Below, in pieces: positions 34,270 to 42,771 of a DNA stretch of 64,000 nucleotides. The stretch lies in the NCBI RefSeq assembly GCF_000402035.1, contig NC_021294.1, forward strand, positions 496,001 to 560,000, given 5' to 3'. Below the pieces are notes generated by a model. The model was not told where the DNA came from. It did not search any database and saw nothing but the letters and a program-made list of their open reading frames with translations. The DNA comes from Caballeronia insecticola (GTDB lineage: Bacteria > Pseudomonadota > Gammaproteobacteria > Burkholderiales > Burkholderiaceae). Position 1 is the stretch's first letter. Each line of letters opens with the position of its first letter. The position numbers were made by a program, and so were the translations under genes.

Positions 34270-37005
34270 GTGAGCATGCCCATCATCCCGATTCAATCTG
34301 CAACGGTTAAGACAACGTGCCCGTATTGCGGCGTCGGCTGCGGCGTGGACGCGACGCCTGCGAGCGCGACCGAAGTCACGATCGCGGGCGACGAGACGCA
34401 TCCGTCGAATTTCGGGCGTCTGTGCGTGAAGGGCTCGGCGCTCGGTGAAACGGTGGGACTCGAAGGACGCCTGCTTGCGCCGAAACTGCGCGACAGAAAT
34501 ACGGGCTTGCTCACCGACGTTTCATGGGACGACGCCGTAGGCACGGTCGCGAGCGGCTTCGCGCGCATCATCGCGCAACATGGACCGGATGCGGTCGCGT
34601 TCTACGTGTCGGGGCAACTGCTCACCGAGGACTATTACGTCGCCAACAAGCTGATGAAGGGTTACATCGGCAGCGCGAACATCGATACGAACTCGCGGCT
34701 GTGCATGTCGTCGTCCGTGGCGGGGCACAAGCGTGCGTTCGGCGAAGACCTCGTGCCGATGAACTATGAAGACCTCGAACTCGCGGACCTGGTCGTGCTT
34801 GTTGGCTCGAACACCGCGTGGTGTCATCCGATTCTCTTTCAACGCATCGTCAAGATGAAGGAGAAGCGGCCGGAGATGAAGATCGTCGTGATCGATCCGC
34901 GCTATACCGCGACGTGCGAAATGGCCGATCTGCATTTGCCGCTCAAGCCGGGCACCGACGTGCGGCTGTTTAACGGCCTGCTCGCGTTCCTCGCCGAACA
35001 CGGCGCAACCGATGCCGCTTTCGTCGATGCACACACACATGGCTTCGACGCCGCGCTCGCCGCCGCCGGTCCCGCGGACCTCGCGCAGACGGCGAAAGAC
35101 TGCAAGATCGATCAACATGACCTCATGGCGTTTTATCGTCTGTTCGCGCGCACCGAGCGTGTCGTGACGGTGTACTCGCAAGGCGTGAATCAATCGAGCG
35201 CGGGCACGGACAAGGTCAACGCCATCATCAATTGCCATCTGCTGACAGGGCGCATCGGCAAGCCGGGCATGGGGCCGTTCTCGTTCACCGGACAGCCGAA
35301 CGCAATGGGCGGCCGCGAAGTGGGCGGCCTCGCGAATACGTTGGCGGCGCATCTGGAGTTCGGCGATCCGCTGCACGGCGAGATCGTGCAGACGTTCTGG
35401 AACTCGCCGGCTATTGCGCAACGCGCCGGGCTGAAGGCGGTCGAATTGTTCGATGCCATCGAAAGTGGCCGCGTGAAAGCCGTGTGGATCATGGGCACGA
35501 ATCCGGTCGTGAGCCTGCCCGACAGCGATCGCTTGAAGCGTGCGCTCGACATGTGCGAACTGGTCGTGAGTTCGGACATCATCGAGAAGACGGACACGAA
35601 CGCATTCGCCGATGTGTTGCTGCCCGCGCTCGGCTGGGGCGAGAAAGACGGCACGGTGACGAACTCGGAGCGGCGCATCTCGCGTCAACGTGCTTTCATT
35701 CCGGCGCCGGGCAAGGCGCGCGCGGACTGGCGCATCATCTGCGATGTGGCGCGGCGCATGGGATTCGATGGCTTCTCATTCGCGGGACCACAAGAGATTT
35801 TCGATGAGCACGCGCGTCTGAGCGCGTATCGCAACGATGCCGCGACGGGCGTGCATCGCGCGTTCAATGTGAGCGGTTTGATCGGCATGGACCGCGCACG
35901 CTACGATGCGTTGCAGCCCGTGCAATGGCCGCTGTTTGCGCCGGACGGACAGGGCGTTGTGCGTCTCTTCGAAGATCGCCGCTTCAGTCACGCGGACGGC
36001 CGCGCGCGCTTCATCGCAACGGCGCCGCGCGCACCGAAGAACGCGCCCGACGAAGACTATCCGCTCGTGCTCAATACGGGCCGCGTGCGCGACCAATGGC
36101 ACACGATGACACGCACGGGCCGCTCCGCGAAGCTCGCGGGGCATATCGGCGAATCGTTCATCGACATGCATCCGCAGGACGCGCTCGCATGCGGCGTGCG
36201 CGAAGGCGAACTCGCGCGCGTGGCGAGCCGCTGGGGCTCGATGGTGGCGCGCGTGCAGCACGGCGGCGGCATGCCGCGCGGCAGCGTATTCGTGCCGATC
36301 CACTGGAACGATCAGGTCGCCTCCGATGCACGCGTCGGCGCAGTGGTGAACCCGGTCGTCGATCCGGTTTCAGGCGAGCCCGAATTCAAGCACACGCCCG
36401 TTTCAATCGAAAAATTTCACGTGACGTGGCATGGCTTTTCGTTGTCCCGCAGCGCGCCCGATCTCGACATGGTCACGCACTGGACGCGCGTGCACGGCGC
36501 GCGCTTCGTGCGCTATGAGATGGCGGGCCGCAATCGTTTCGATGCCTCGAATGGCGATCATCGCGACTGGGCGCGCACGCTCTTTCGTATCGACGATCAA
36601 CACGCCGACTGGATCGAATACGAGGACAAGAGCGCGGGCGTGTATCGCGCGGCGCATGTGATCGATGATCGCATCGAAAGCTGCGTGTTCATTTCCGAGC
36701 GTCCCGATCTGCCCGCGCGCGCGTGGCTCGCGAGTCTCTTCGAGAAGGACCGCCTCGACGAAGAGGATCGCATAAGCCTGCTGCTCGGCCAGCCGATGGG
36801 CAAGGGCGAGGACACGGGACCTACGGTGTGTTCGTGCTTCGGCGTCGGGCGCAATACCATCTGCAATGCGATCCGCGACAAGGGCCTCAAAAACGCGGCG
36901 GAAATCACGTCGTGTCTGAAGGCGGGCGGCAACTGCGGGTCGTGCGTGCCAGAGTTGAAGAAGCTCATCGTCGAAACGGAAATGGCGCGTCTGAGCACGG
37001 TTTGA
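34270..37005 (+). CDS. nasA: Assimilatory nitrate reductase catalytic subunit with C-terminal [2Fe-2S] domain
   Basis: The GTG start (ATG at 34276 is an alternative) gives 911 aa. An N-terminal [4Fe-4S] motif has Cys17, Cys20, Cys24 and Cys52 (CPYCGVGC, LCVKG). Molybdopterin domains follow (LCMSSSVAGHK, MGTNPVVSLPDSDRLK, NTGRVRDQWHTMTRTGRS). A C-terminal BFD-like [2Fe-2S] domain has cysteines at about 854, 856, 889 and 892. It reduces nitrate to nitrite in the cytoplasm with Mo-bis-MGD. The extra cluster is typical of the NAD(P)H-linked assimilatory type and fits the upstream oxidoreductase as donor. Confidence 0.95.
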   Translation: MSMPIIPIQSATVKTTCPYCGVGCGVDATPASATEVTIAGDETHPSNFGRLCVKGSALGETVGLEGRLLAPKLRDRNTGLLTDVSWDDAVGTVASGFARIIAQHGPDAVAFYVSGQLLTEDYYVANKLMKGYIGSANIDTNSRLCMSSSVAGHKRAFGEDLVPMNYEDLELADLVVLVGSNTAWCHPILFQRIVKMKEKRPEMKIVVIDPRYTATCEMADLHLPLKPGTDVRLFNGLLAFLAEHGATDAAFVDAHTHGFDAALAAAGPADLAQTAKDCKIDQHDLMAFYRLFARTERVVTVYSQGVNQSSAGTDKVNAIINCHLLTGRIGKPGMGPFSFTGQPNAMGGREVGGLANTLAAHLEFGDPLHGEIVQTFWNSPAIAQRAGLKAVELFDAIESGRVKAVWIMGTNPVVSLPDSDRLKRALDMCELVVSSDIIEKTDTNAFADVLLPALGWGEKDGTVTNSERRISRQRAFIPAPGKARADWRIICDVARRMGFDGFSFAGPQEIFDEHARLSAYRNDAATGVHRAFNVSGLIGMDRARYDALQPVQWPLFAPDGQGVVRLFEDRRFSHADGRARFIATAPRAPKNAPDEDYPLVLNTGRVRDQWHTMTRTGRSAKLAGHIGESFIDMHPQDALACGVREGELARVASRWGSMVARVQHGGGMPRGSVFVPIHWNDQVASDARVGAVVNPVVDPVSGEPEFKHTPVSIEKFHVTWHGFSLSRSAPDLDMVTHWTRVHGARFVRYEMAGRNRFDASNGDHRDWARTLFRIDDQHADWIEYEDKSAGVYRAAHVIDDRIESCVFISERPDLPARAWLASLFEKDRLDEEDRISLLLGQPMGKGEDTGPTVCSCFGVGRNTICNAIRDKGLKNAAEITSCLKAGGNCGSCVPELKKLIVETEMARLSTV

Positions 37006-37072
37006 ATTACGTGGTCTGCCGCACGTAAAACGCGCGCACCCGCCGCGCACCATCACGGCGCATCCGTGGAAA

Positions 37073-37096
37073 CCCGCGAAAACAGAGCGTTTGCGG
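37073..37096 (+). terminator. Possible terminator of the nitrate operon
   Basis: CCCGC and GCGGG flank an inner AAAC/GTTT pairing, forming a short stem about 70 bp after the nasA stop. There is no clear T-run (CTTCTG follows), so this is a weak call. Confidence 0.3.
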
Positions 37097-37283
37097 GCTT
37101 CTGCGCCTATCATATGAGTGCTGTCCAACTCAATTTCTCACGATCTGGCGCGACGTGAGATCGAATGTTGGCTCTCCCACGCTTGACCCGGTTCATCTTC
37201 CGTACAGTCACCACAAAACACAGGCACTCAGCAAATACGAAAACGCCTGAGAACATCATCGAAAAGATGATACGGGGATTGCG

Positions 37284-37448
37284 ATGAAGACGAACGCAAA
37301 GCACATCAAAAAAGCGGAAGGCCTGCGCGCCATGTTCCGTTCGACGGGAATCGACAACCCGTCTCACTCAAACATCGATCTGAAGGGTCACGAACGGCGG
37401 CTTCGTTGCATCGAAGCATGCGGCGTGATGGCTTCATACCGTATCTGA
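37284..37448 (+). CDS. Possible small basic protein (54 aa)
   Basis: An ORF from ATG 37284 to TGA 37446-37448 with a GGGG element 8 bp upstream encodes 54 aa beginning MKTNAKHIKKAEG and ending GVMASYRI. It is basic, has two Cys and no signal peptide. I do not recognise it. It is the only plausible gene in the 630-bp space between nasA and the secreted-protein cluster. Codon use and spacing are acceptable, but support is thin. Confidence 0.4.
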   Translation: MKTNAKHIKKAEGLRAMFRSTGIDNPSHSNIDLKGHERRLRCIEACGVMASYRI

Positions 37449-37633
37449 ACGCTGGCCCACGCCGGCACGCATTCCGCTCACTCGCTCCCTGACATTCGTT
37501 CCGGTTCTCCGAGGCGAAAGAAAGGTAGTCGATTGAAATAGGACTGCGAATAAAAAACGAATTGCTGTGCCTGCTACATATCGGCGTCGATGTAGCCGGA
37601 TATAACCGTGCGCCTACCAATGGAGACCTCATC

Positions 37634-37981
37634 ATGCAACGCAAACTGATCGCAGCAGCCATCCTCTCGCTCGTTTCCGCAGCAGCCTTCGCAACGGGCA
37701 CGAGCTCCAGCTCCAGCTCGACGTCGGGCGGCAACACCGCCGCAGCCGTCTACGGCTTCGGTTCCTTCACGGCGACCAACGCGGGCCTCTCGAACGGCAA
37801 CGCGTCGGCGACGGCAGGCTCGGGCTTCGGCGTGACGGGCAACACGACCAACGCAACGACCGGTCACATCAACAACTCGTCGGTGGGCGGCAAGGGCTTC
37901 GGCGGTTCGTCGGCAACGGGCGTGTCGGGTGCGGATGCCGCTGCGAACGCCTGGAGCAAGCTCGGCGGCGGCTGGCGTTAA
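37634..37981 (+). CDS. Secreted Ser/Gly/Thr-rich protein, paralogue 1
   Basis: The ATG at 37634 follows GGAGACC; 115 aa. Signal peptide MQRKLIAAAILSLVSAAAFA is followed by a low-complexity TGTSSSSSSTSGGNT stretch, then a glycine/aromatic block (YGFGSFTATNAG, SGFGVTGN) and the C-terminus GADAAANAWSKLGGGWR. The next gene encodes a protein of the same length, layout and C-terminus. No Cys, no membrane span. Function unknown; the repeats of G-F-G and S/T/N would suit an extracellular or surface polymer. Confidence 0.8.
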   Translation: MQRKLIAAAILSLVSAAAFATGTSSSSSSTSGGNTAAAVYGFGSFTATNAGLSNGNASATAGSGFGVTGNTTNATTGHINNSSVGGKGFGGSSATGVSGADAAANAWSKLGGGWR

Positions 37982-38106
37982 GCCACGCGGCGAAGGATGG
38001 CGAGCAGCGCCGCAACGCACGTTCGCTTTCCTCGGCCGTAGTCGTCATCGTTTGGCTGGTTAAAAAAGAGAATTCAAACTTACTTGATCGATAAGGAATG
38101 CAAATC

Positions 38107-38454
38107 ATGAAACGCACTCTGATCGCTGCCGCACTGCTCTCGTTCGTCTCCGTCGCCGCCATGGCCACGACCACGAACTCTTCCTCGAGCTCGACCTCGG
38201 GCGGCTCGACCTCGGCTTCCGTCTCGGGCTTCGGCCACTTCACCGCGACCGACCGTGGTACCGCCAACGGCAACGCGCAATCGATCGCCGGCAGCGGCTT
38301 CGGCGTGACGGGCAACTACACGAACGCCACGACGAGCCACACCAACACGTCGACGGTCGGCGGCTTCGGCCACGGCACGTCGCAAGCAGGCGGTACGTCC
38401 GGCGCGGACGCTGCAGCGAATGCCTGGAGCAAGCTCGGCGGCGGCTGGCGTTAA
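38107..38454 (+). CDS. Secreted Ser/Gly/Thr-rich protein, paralogue 2
   Basis: The ATG at 38107 has AAGGA 10 bp upstream; an ATG at 38098 is too close to it. It has 115 aa, with signal peptide MKRTLIAAALLSFVSVAAMA, then TTTNSSSSSTSGGST, SGFGHFTATDRG, GSGFGVTGNYTNATT and the same C-terminal GADAAANAWSKLGGGWR as its upstream neighbour. The pair is a clear tandem duplication that has diverged in the middle. The 125-bp gap has no terminator, so cotranscription is possible. Confidence 0.8.
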   Translation: MKRTLIAAALLSFVSVAAMATTTNSSSSSTSGGSTSASVSGFGHFTATDRGTANGNAQSIAGSGFGVTGNYTNATTSHTNTSTVGGFGHGTSQAGGTSGADAAANAWSKLGGGWR

Positions 38455-38613
38455 GACGGCCTGTGAGCCACGGCAGGGGCGGCGTCGTGACGAGCCGCGT
38501 GTTTGCAGGACGCAGCCTTTGCCGCAACCCATATCGCAATCAATAAAAATTCTAAGTCGTGCTCCGGGATCGCCATGCACCAAGGCTTTCCCCTTTCCTT
38601 CCGGAGAACCAAA

Positions 38614-39699
38614 ATGAACAAGACCACTTTGCAACTGGCATGTGCGGTTCTGTTTTGCGCCGCGCAACTTGCCCACGCCGATACCGCGGCCAATTCCTCA
38701 TCGGGCTCGATCTCGGGGTCGACCTCCACCGGCATCGGTCAGGGCGGCGGCTCGAGCCTGAACAACATCGGCACGTCGGCTAACTCGACGGCCAACACGA
38801 GTTCCAATTCATCGTCGGTGGGCGGGCTCGGCGTCGCGACGGCCAACGGCGGCAATTCGTCGGCCACGGGCGGCCGCTCGTCGGCGACAGGCGGCCGTTC
38901 ATCGGCCATGGGCGGCTCGTCGAACGTGAACATCTCGCTGACGATGCCATCGCTGACGAACTCGAACTCCAGCGCAGCCTCGACGATGGCATCGAGCACC
39001 GGCGCCAGCGGCACCACCGGAACCGCATCGACCGGCGCGGATGCGACCGGCAAGGCCTCGACGCCCGGCTCCAGCGCCTTCGACACGCGCACGACCGTCG
39101 ACTACAACCAAAGCTCGTACTCGGTGCGCACGACGCCGTCGATCGCCGCGCCTGCGCTCACCACGACGCTCTCCGACACCTGCATGGGCTCGGCGAGCTT
39201 CGGCCTCTCGATCACCGGTTTCGGCGCGACGGGCGGCACGACCATGGTCGATCAGGCTTGCGTGCGCCGTCTCGATGCCCGCGAATTCCGCGCAATGGGC
39301 CTGACCGATGTCGCGCTCGCGCTGCTTTGCCAGAGCGATGCGAACCGCCGTGCAGTCGAAGCGACCGGCCATCTGTGCCCGGGCACGACCACGCCGCTCG
39401 CGAAGTCGGGCGAGGGCGCGGTGCTGTCGGACGACGAGAAGTACCGCGATCCGCTCGTGCGCGCGCGTCTCGGCCTGCCGGTCACCGCCGCGAACAATCC
39501 CGACGTCAAGCTCAAGTCGCAGGAAGCGCCGGAAGTGAAGCAGCCGGCGCCGGTGGCCGCGAAGCAGATCGCGCAGCCGGCTCCCGCCGCCGAGCCGGTC
39601 GCGGCTCCGGTCGCAGCACGCGTGTCCGAGCAAGCGGATGACGTCGATGTGGCGAGCGCGCCCATCGGCGAAAAGATCGAAGTCTCGATGATGAAGTGA
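38614..39699 (+). CDS. Secreted Ser/Thr/Gly-rich protein with short internal repeats
   Basis: The ATG at 38614 follows GGAGA; 361 aa. Signal peptide (MNKTTLQLACAVLFCAAQLAHA), then a long Ser/Gly/Asn/Thr-rich region with repeats (three near-copies of the heptad ATGGRSS) to about residue 175. A folded-looking region follows (about 180-275) with a pair of Cys-containing stretches (DTCMGSASFGLSITGFGATGGTT, VDQACVRRLDAREF, LLCQSD), then a Pro/Ala/Glu-rich tail. The folded part resembles short phage or surface-associated domains, but I cannot assign a family. Likely exported. Confidence 0.78.
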   Translation: MNKTTLQLACAVLFCAAQLAHADTAANSSSGSISGSTSTGIGQGGGSSLNNIGTSANSTANTSSNSSSVGGLGVATANGGNSSATGGRSSATGGRSSAMGGSSNVNISLTMPSLTNSNSSAASTMASSTGASGTTGTASTGADATGKASTPGSSAFDTRTTVDYNQSSYSVRTTPSIAAPALTTTLSDTCMGSASFGLSITGFGATGGTTMVDQACVRRLDAREFRAMGLTDVALALLCQSDANRRAVEATGHLCPGTTTPLAKSGEGAVLSDDEKYRDPLVRARLGLPVTAANNPDVKLKSQEAPEVKQPAPVAAKQIAQPAPAAEPVAAPVAARVSEQADDVDVASAPIGEKIEVSMMK

Positions 39700-39776
39700 C
39701 ACGCCGTGATCCGTGGCAGAGTGGCGCCACGGAGCAGAGGAGACGCGCCTCGTCGTTGGGGCCGTCTCTCCCTTTT

Positions 39777-39824
39777 AAGGGTTGACTCGGTTGTCTATGG
39801 TCCCGGAGAGTCAACCCTTGTTTT
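39777..39824 (+). terminator. Perfect 12-bp terminator hairpin upstream of gene at 39841
   Basis: AAGGGTTGACTC (39777-39788) and GAGTCAACCCTT (39808-39819) are perfectly complementary, followed by GTTTT. It lies 77 bp after the stop of one secreted-protein gene and ends only 16 bp before the start of the next, so it may act as terminator and attenuator at once. Confidence 0.8.
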
Positions 39825-39840
39825 CCCGCTGAGGCATGCG

Positions 39841-40467
39841 ATGAAGAGTCAGATGAAAGCGGCAGCCATCGCGCTTGCGACGAGTGCCCTGGTCGCGATG
39901 ATGCCGACGAGCGCACGCGCCGACACGAGCGCAGGCGTAATCTGGGCCGCGAACCCGGCCGGCGTGCAGGCCATGCCCAACGCTCAGGCGCTCGCCCTGT
40001 TGCCTTCGAGCGGCTACGTGCCACTGCAGACGTCGGGCGGCAAGTGCTTGCTGGTCGCGCGGCGCGGCACGCAGATCGTCGCGGTGGAGTTGTCGCCGCT
40101 TGCTATCGGCACGAAAGTGATCGGATGGAAGCCGCAGGAAATCGACATGAGCGCGCTCACGTCGAAGTGGGGCTACAAGGCCCCGGAATCATCGGTGGAT
40201 ACGAAGCGTTTCGGCAATCCCGTGACGACGCAGATATCCGCGCAAAGCAAAACGGATACGTCGAAAGACGGCTCGTTCGCGCGTGCAAGCGCGTGGAGCA
40301 ACGGCCAGGTCGAGGCGCATAGCAGCGCCATTGCATCGGGCTCGGGCGAGACCGAGGCGGCCGAGTCCGTGACGGTCAACGGCAAGACGTATCGCAAGTA
40401 CAGTCATTTCAAACCGGCAACGGCCGACGCGCCGGTCGCTGCATCGGACGAATACTTCTGTCAGTGA
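39841..40467 (+). CDS. Secreted protein of unknown function, end of the Ser-rich cluster
   Basis: The ATG at 39841 follows GAGG; 208 aa. Signal peptide with a long h-region ending A-R-A, then a domain of about 100 residues (GVIWAANPAGVQAM, GKCLLVARRGTQIVAVELSPL, IGWKPQEIDMSALTSKWGYKAP), a polar Ser/Thr/Lys linker and a C-terminal KTYRKYSHFKPA segment ending in Cys-Gln. I do not recognise a family. It follows the Ser-rich genes directly but must be transcribed through or from within the hairpin at 39777-39824. Confidence 0.75.
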   Translation: MKSQMKAAAIALATSALVAMMPTSARADTSAGVIWAANPAGVQAMPNAQALALLPSSGYVPLQTSGGKCLLVARRGTQIVAVELSPLAIGTKVIGWKPQEIDMSALTSKWGYKAPESSVDTKRFGNPVTTQISAQSKTDTSKDGSFARASAWSNGQVEAHSSAIASGSGETEAAESVTVNGKTYRKYSHFKPATADAPVAASDEYFCQ

Positions 40468-40489
40468 GCGTGAGCGTTCGAACGCTCGC

Positions 40490-41965
40490 TCATGTTGCCG
40501 CCGATTTCGTCTCGACGACCGGCGGCACCGGCAAAGATACATCGTTCGGTGCCCGCGATTCATTCCCGAAGCGCGCGACCGAAAACGAGAACGTGTTGAT
40601 GCCGTGCTCGCTCGTCGCGGACACAGTGCCTCGATGCATTTCCGCGACCGCCTTCACGATGGCCAGGCCCAGGCCGTGATTCTCGCGGCTGTTCGTGCGC
40701 GAACTCTCCGCGCGATAGAAACGGTCGAACAGATGCTGCATGACTTGCGGCTGAATCGGCGCGCCGGGATTGGCCACGGAGATGCGAATACGTCCATGCT
40801 CGCGCGAGATCGAGACCGAGATCGTCGCGCCGGGCGCGCAATGCTGAATCGCGTTCATGACGAGATTGGACAGCGCGCGGCCGAATAGCGATGTGTTGAC
40901 GAAGGCGCGCGCATCGCCGCTCGCGACTGCATCGACGTGTGCTTCCTCCAGCGGAATCTCCAGAAACTCCAGCGTGCGGGCAATTTCCGCCGCGAGCGAC
41001 ACTTCAACCAGACCGGTTGCGCGCTCGCCCTGATCGGCGCGCGCGAGAAACAGCATGTCGTTGATGATCGCGCGCACGCGTTCGAACTCTTCGAGATTCG
41101 ATTGCAGCGTATGACGCAATTCGTCGATGGAACGGTCGCGCGTCAATGCGACTTCCGTCTGACCGATCAGGATGGTGACGGGCGTGCGCAGTTCATGCGC
41201 GACATCGGCATTGAACGATTCGAGGCGTCCATAGGCGTGATCGAGCCGTTCAAGCGCGCCGTTGAAGGACTTCGCGAGGTCTTCGAGTTCCATCGGCAAA
41301 GAGCGCGTGTTGAGACGTTGCGAACGATTGTTCGGACTCAGCTTCTGCGCGTCGCGCGTGAGGCGTGTGAGCGGCGCGAGACCGAGCCGCGCCACCGAAT
41401 AGCTCAGAAGCAGCACGGCGACCGTTGCGAGCGCCATCAACGCGGCGAGTGCGAGACCGAAAGCGCGCATCGTATGGACGTTGGGCGAACAATCGATCGC
41501 GACGAACAATTGCAGCGGCGGACGATCGGCGTTGGGCGGAATTGTCAGCGTGCTCATCAGCATGTCGTAGGCGCGGTCGTCAGGGCGCACGAGCGCATAG
41601 CCGCCCATCACGCGCTTGACGATGTGTCCGGAGGGCGGCGTGCCGTATTCGAAGCGCGGATCGCTGCTGGACACGGCAAACAGCGTGGAGCCGTCGCGCG
41701 GCGTGATGTCTGCGAGCTTCTCCTTCGCGATCTTCCATTTGTCCGGATTCGACACGTGCGTGACGATGAGCCGCGCCACTTCCGCGCGATTGTCGAGCGA
41801 GTCGCGCAGATGCTGTTCGAGTTGCACGCGCAACACGAGGAACAGCCCCGAGCCGACGAGCGCGAACACGAACAGCGCGACGAGCGCGAACATGACCGCG
41901 AGGCGCCGCGATATGGAACGCTGCGCACGCGGCCCTTGCGGCAACGAAGCCCACGGCGTGTTCAT
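40490..41965 (-). CDS. Sensor histidine kinase of an efflux-linked two-component system
   Basis: The 491-aa protein has two membrane helices (about 25-48 and 175-195) bounding a periplasmic sensor domain of about 125 residues, a HAMP region, HisKA with the phospho-acceptor in FNADVAHELRTPVT, and an HATPase domain (NLVMNAIQH, GLGLAIVKAV). The layout is that of the heavy-metal/CusS-like kinase group. Its start overlaps the response regulator stop (ATGA). It belongs to the minus-strand run RND permease-adaptor-OMP-regulator-kinase, so it probably controls that pump; the signal is unknown. Confidence 0.92.
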   Translation of the reverse strand: MNTPWASLPQGPRAQRSISRRLAVMFALVALFVFALVGSGLFLVLRVQLEQHLRDSLDNRAEVARLIVTHVSNPDKWKIAKEKLADITPRDGSTLFAVSSSDPRFEYGTPPSGHIVKRVMGGYALVRPDDRAYDMLMSTLTIPPNADRPPLQLFVAIDCSPNVHTMRAFGLALAALMALATVAVLLLSYSVARLGLAPLTRLTRDAQKLSPNNRSQRLNTRSLPMELEDLAKSFNGALERLDHAYGRLESFNADVAHELRTPVTILIGQTEVALTRDRSIDELRHTLQSNLEEFERVRAIINDMLFLARADQGERATGLVEVSLAAEIARTLEFLEIPLEEAHVDAVASGDARAFVNTSLFGRALSNLVMNAIQHCAPGATISVSISREHGRIRISVANPGAPIQPQVMQHLFDRFYRAESSRTNSRENHGLGLAIVKAVAEMHRGTVSATSEHGINTFSFSVARFGNESRAPNDVSLPVPPVVETKSAAT

Positions 41966-42675
41966 GATGGTCTCGCGTCTTCTCGTGTTTCGCGCATGTC
42001 GCGGGCTTCGCGCACTTCGAGCACATAGCCCATGCCACGCACGGTATGCAGCAGCTTCGTGCGGAACGGTCCGTCCAGTTTCGCGCGCAGACGTTTGATG
42101 GCCGTTTCGACGACGTTGGTATGGCTTTCGAAATCGACTTCCCAGACGAGTTCGGTGATCGCCGTCTTCGAGAGAATGTCGCCGTGGCGGCGCGCGAGCA
42201 CGGAGAGCAGTTGAAACTCCTTCGCGGTGAGATCGAGCCGCACGCCGTCGCGGGTGGCGCGGCGGCCGATCAGATCGACGTACAGATCGCCCACGGAAAT
42301 GAGCGTCGATTCCTGTGCGCGCGTGCGGCGGGCGAGCGCATGCAACCGCTCGACGAGTTCGAGAAAGGAGAACGGCTTGGTCAGATAGTCGTCCGCGCCT
42401 TCGCGCAGACCGCGCACGCGATCGTTGATGTGATCGCGCGCCGTGAGCATGATGACGGGCGTCGACTTCTGCAGACGCAGCGCCTTCAGCACGGCGAAGC
42501 CGTCGCGGCGCGGCAGCATTACGTCGAGCACGATCACGTCGTAGTCGTATTCGATGGCGAGATGCGTGCCTTCCTCGCCGTCCATGGCGACATCGACGAC
42601 CCAGCCTTGCTCGGTCAACCCCGAGCGCAAGTAATCCACTACCTTGTGTTCGTCTTCGACAATCAGGACTTTCAT
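41962..42675 (-). CDS. OmpR-family response regulator
   Basis: The ATG at 42675 (MKVLIVEDE) is preferred over the GTG at 42684; 237 aa. Receiver: Glu-Asp pair at 7-8, phospho-acceptor Asp51 (IVLDVMLPRRDGF), Thr in MLTARD, Lys in YLTKPF. C-terminal winged helix: LDLTAKEFQLLSVLARRHGDILSKTAITELVW and HTVRGMGYVLE. It is coupled by ATGA to the kinase gene and lies 96 bp downstream of the pump's outer-membrane gene, so pump and regulator are probably on one message. Confidence 0.94.
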   Translation of the reverse strand: MKVLIVEDEHKVVDYLRSGLTEQGWVVDVAMDGEEGTHLAIEYDYDVIVLDVMLPRRDGFAVLKALRLQKSTPVIMLTARDHINDRVRGLREGADDYLTKPFSFLELVERLHALARRTRAQESTLISVGDLYVDLIGRRATRDGVRLDLTAKEFQLLSVLARRHGDILSKTAITELVWEVDFESHTNVVETAIKRLRAKLDGPFRTKLLHTVRGMGYVLEVREARDMRETREDARPS

Positions 42676-42771
42676 GCCTGGCACCTGTGCGCGTTCAGTG
42701 TGTGTTTACCGTATTGTCTCACCGCTCACTATACGAGTCTCGCGGGCATCTTGCTTACGTTTTGCTCGACG

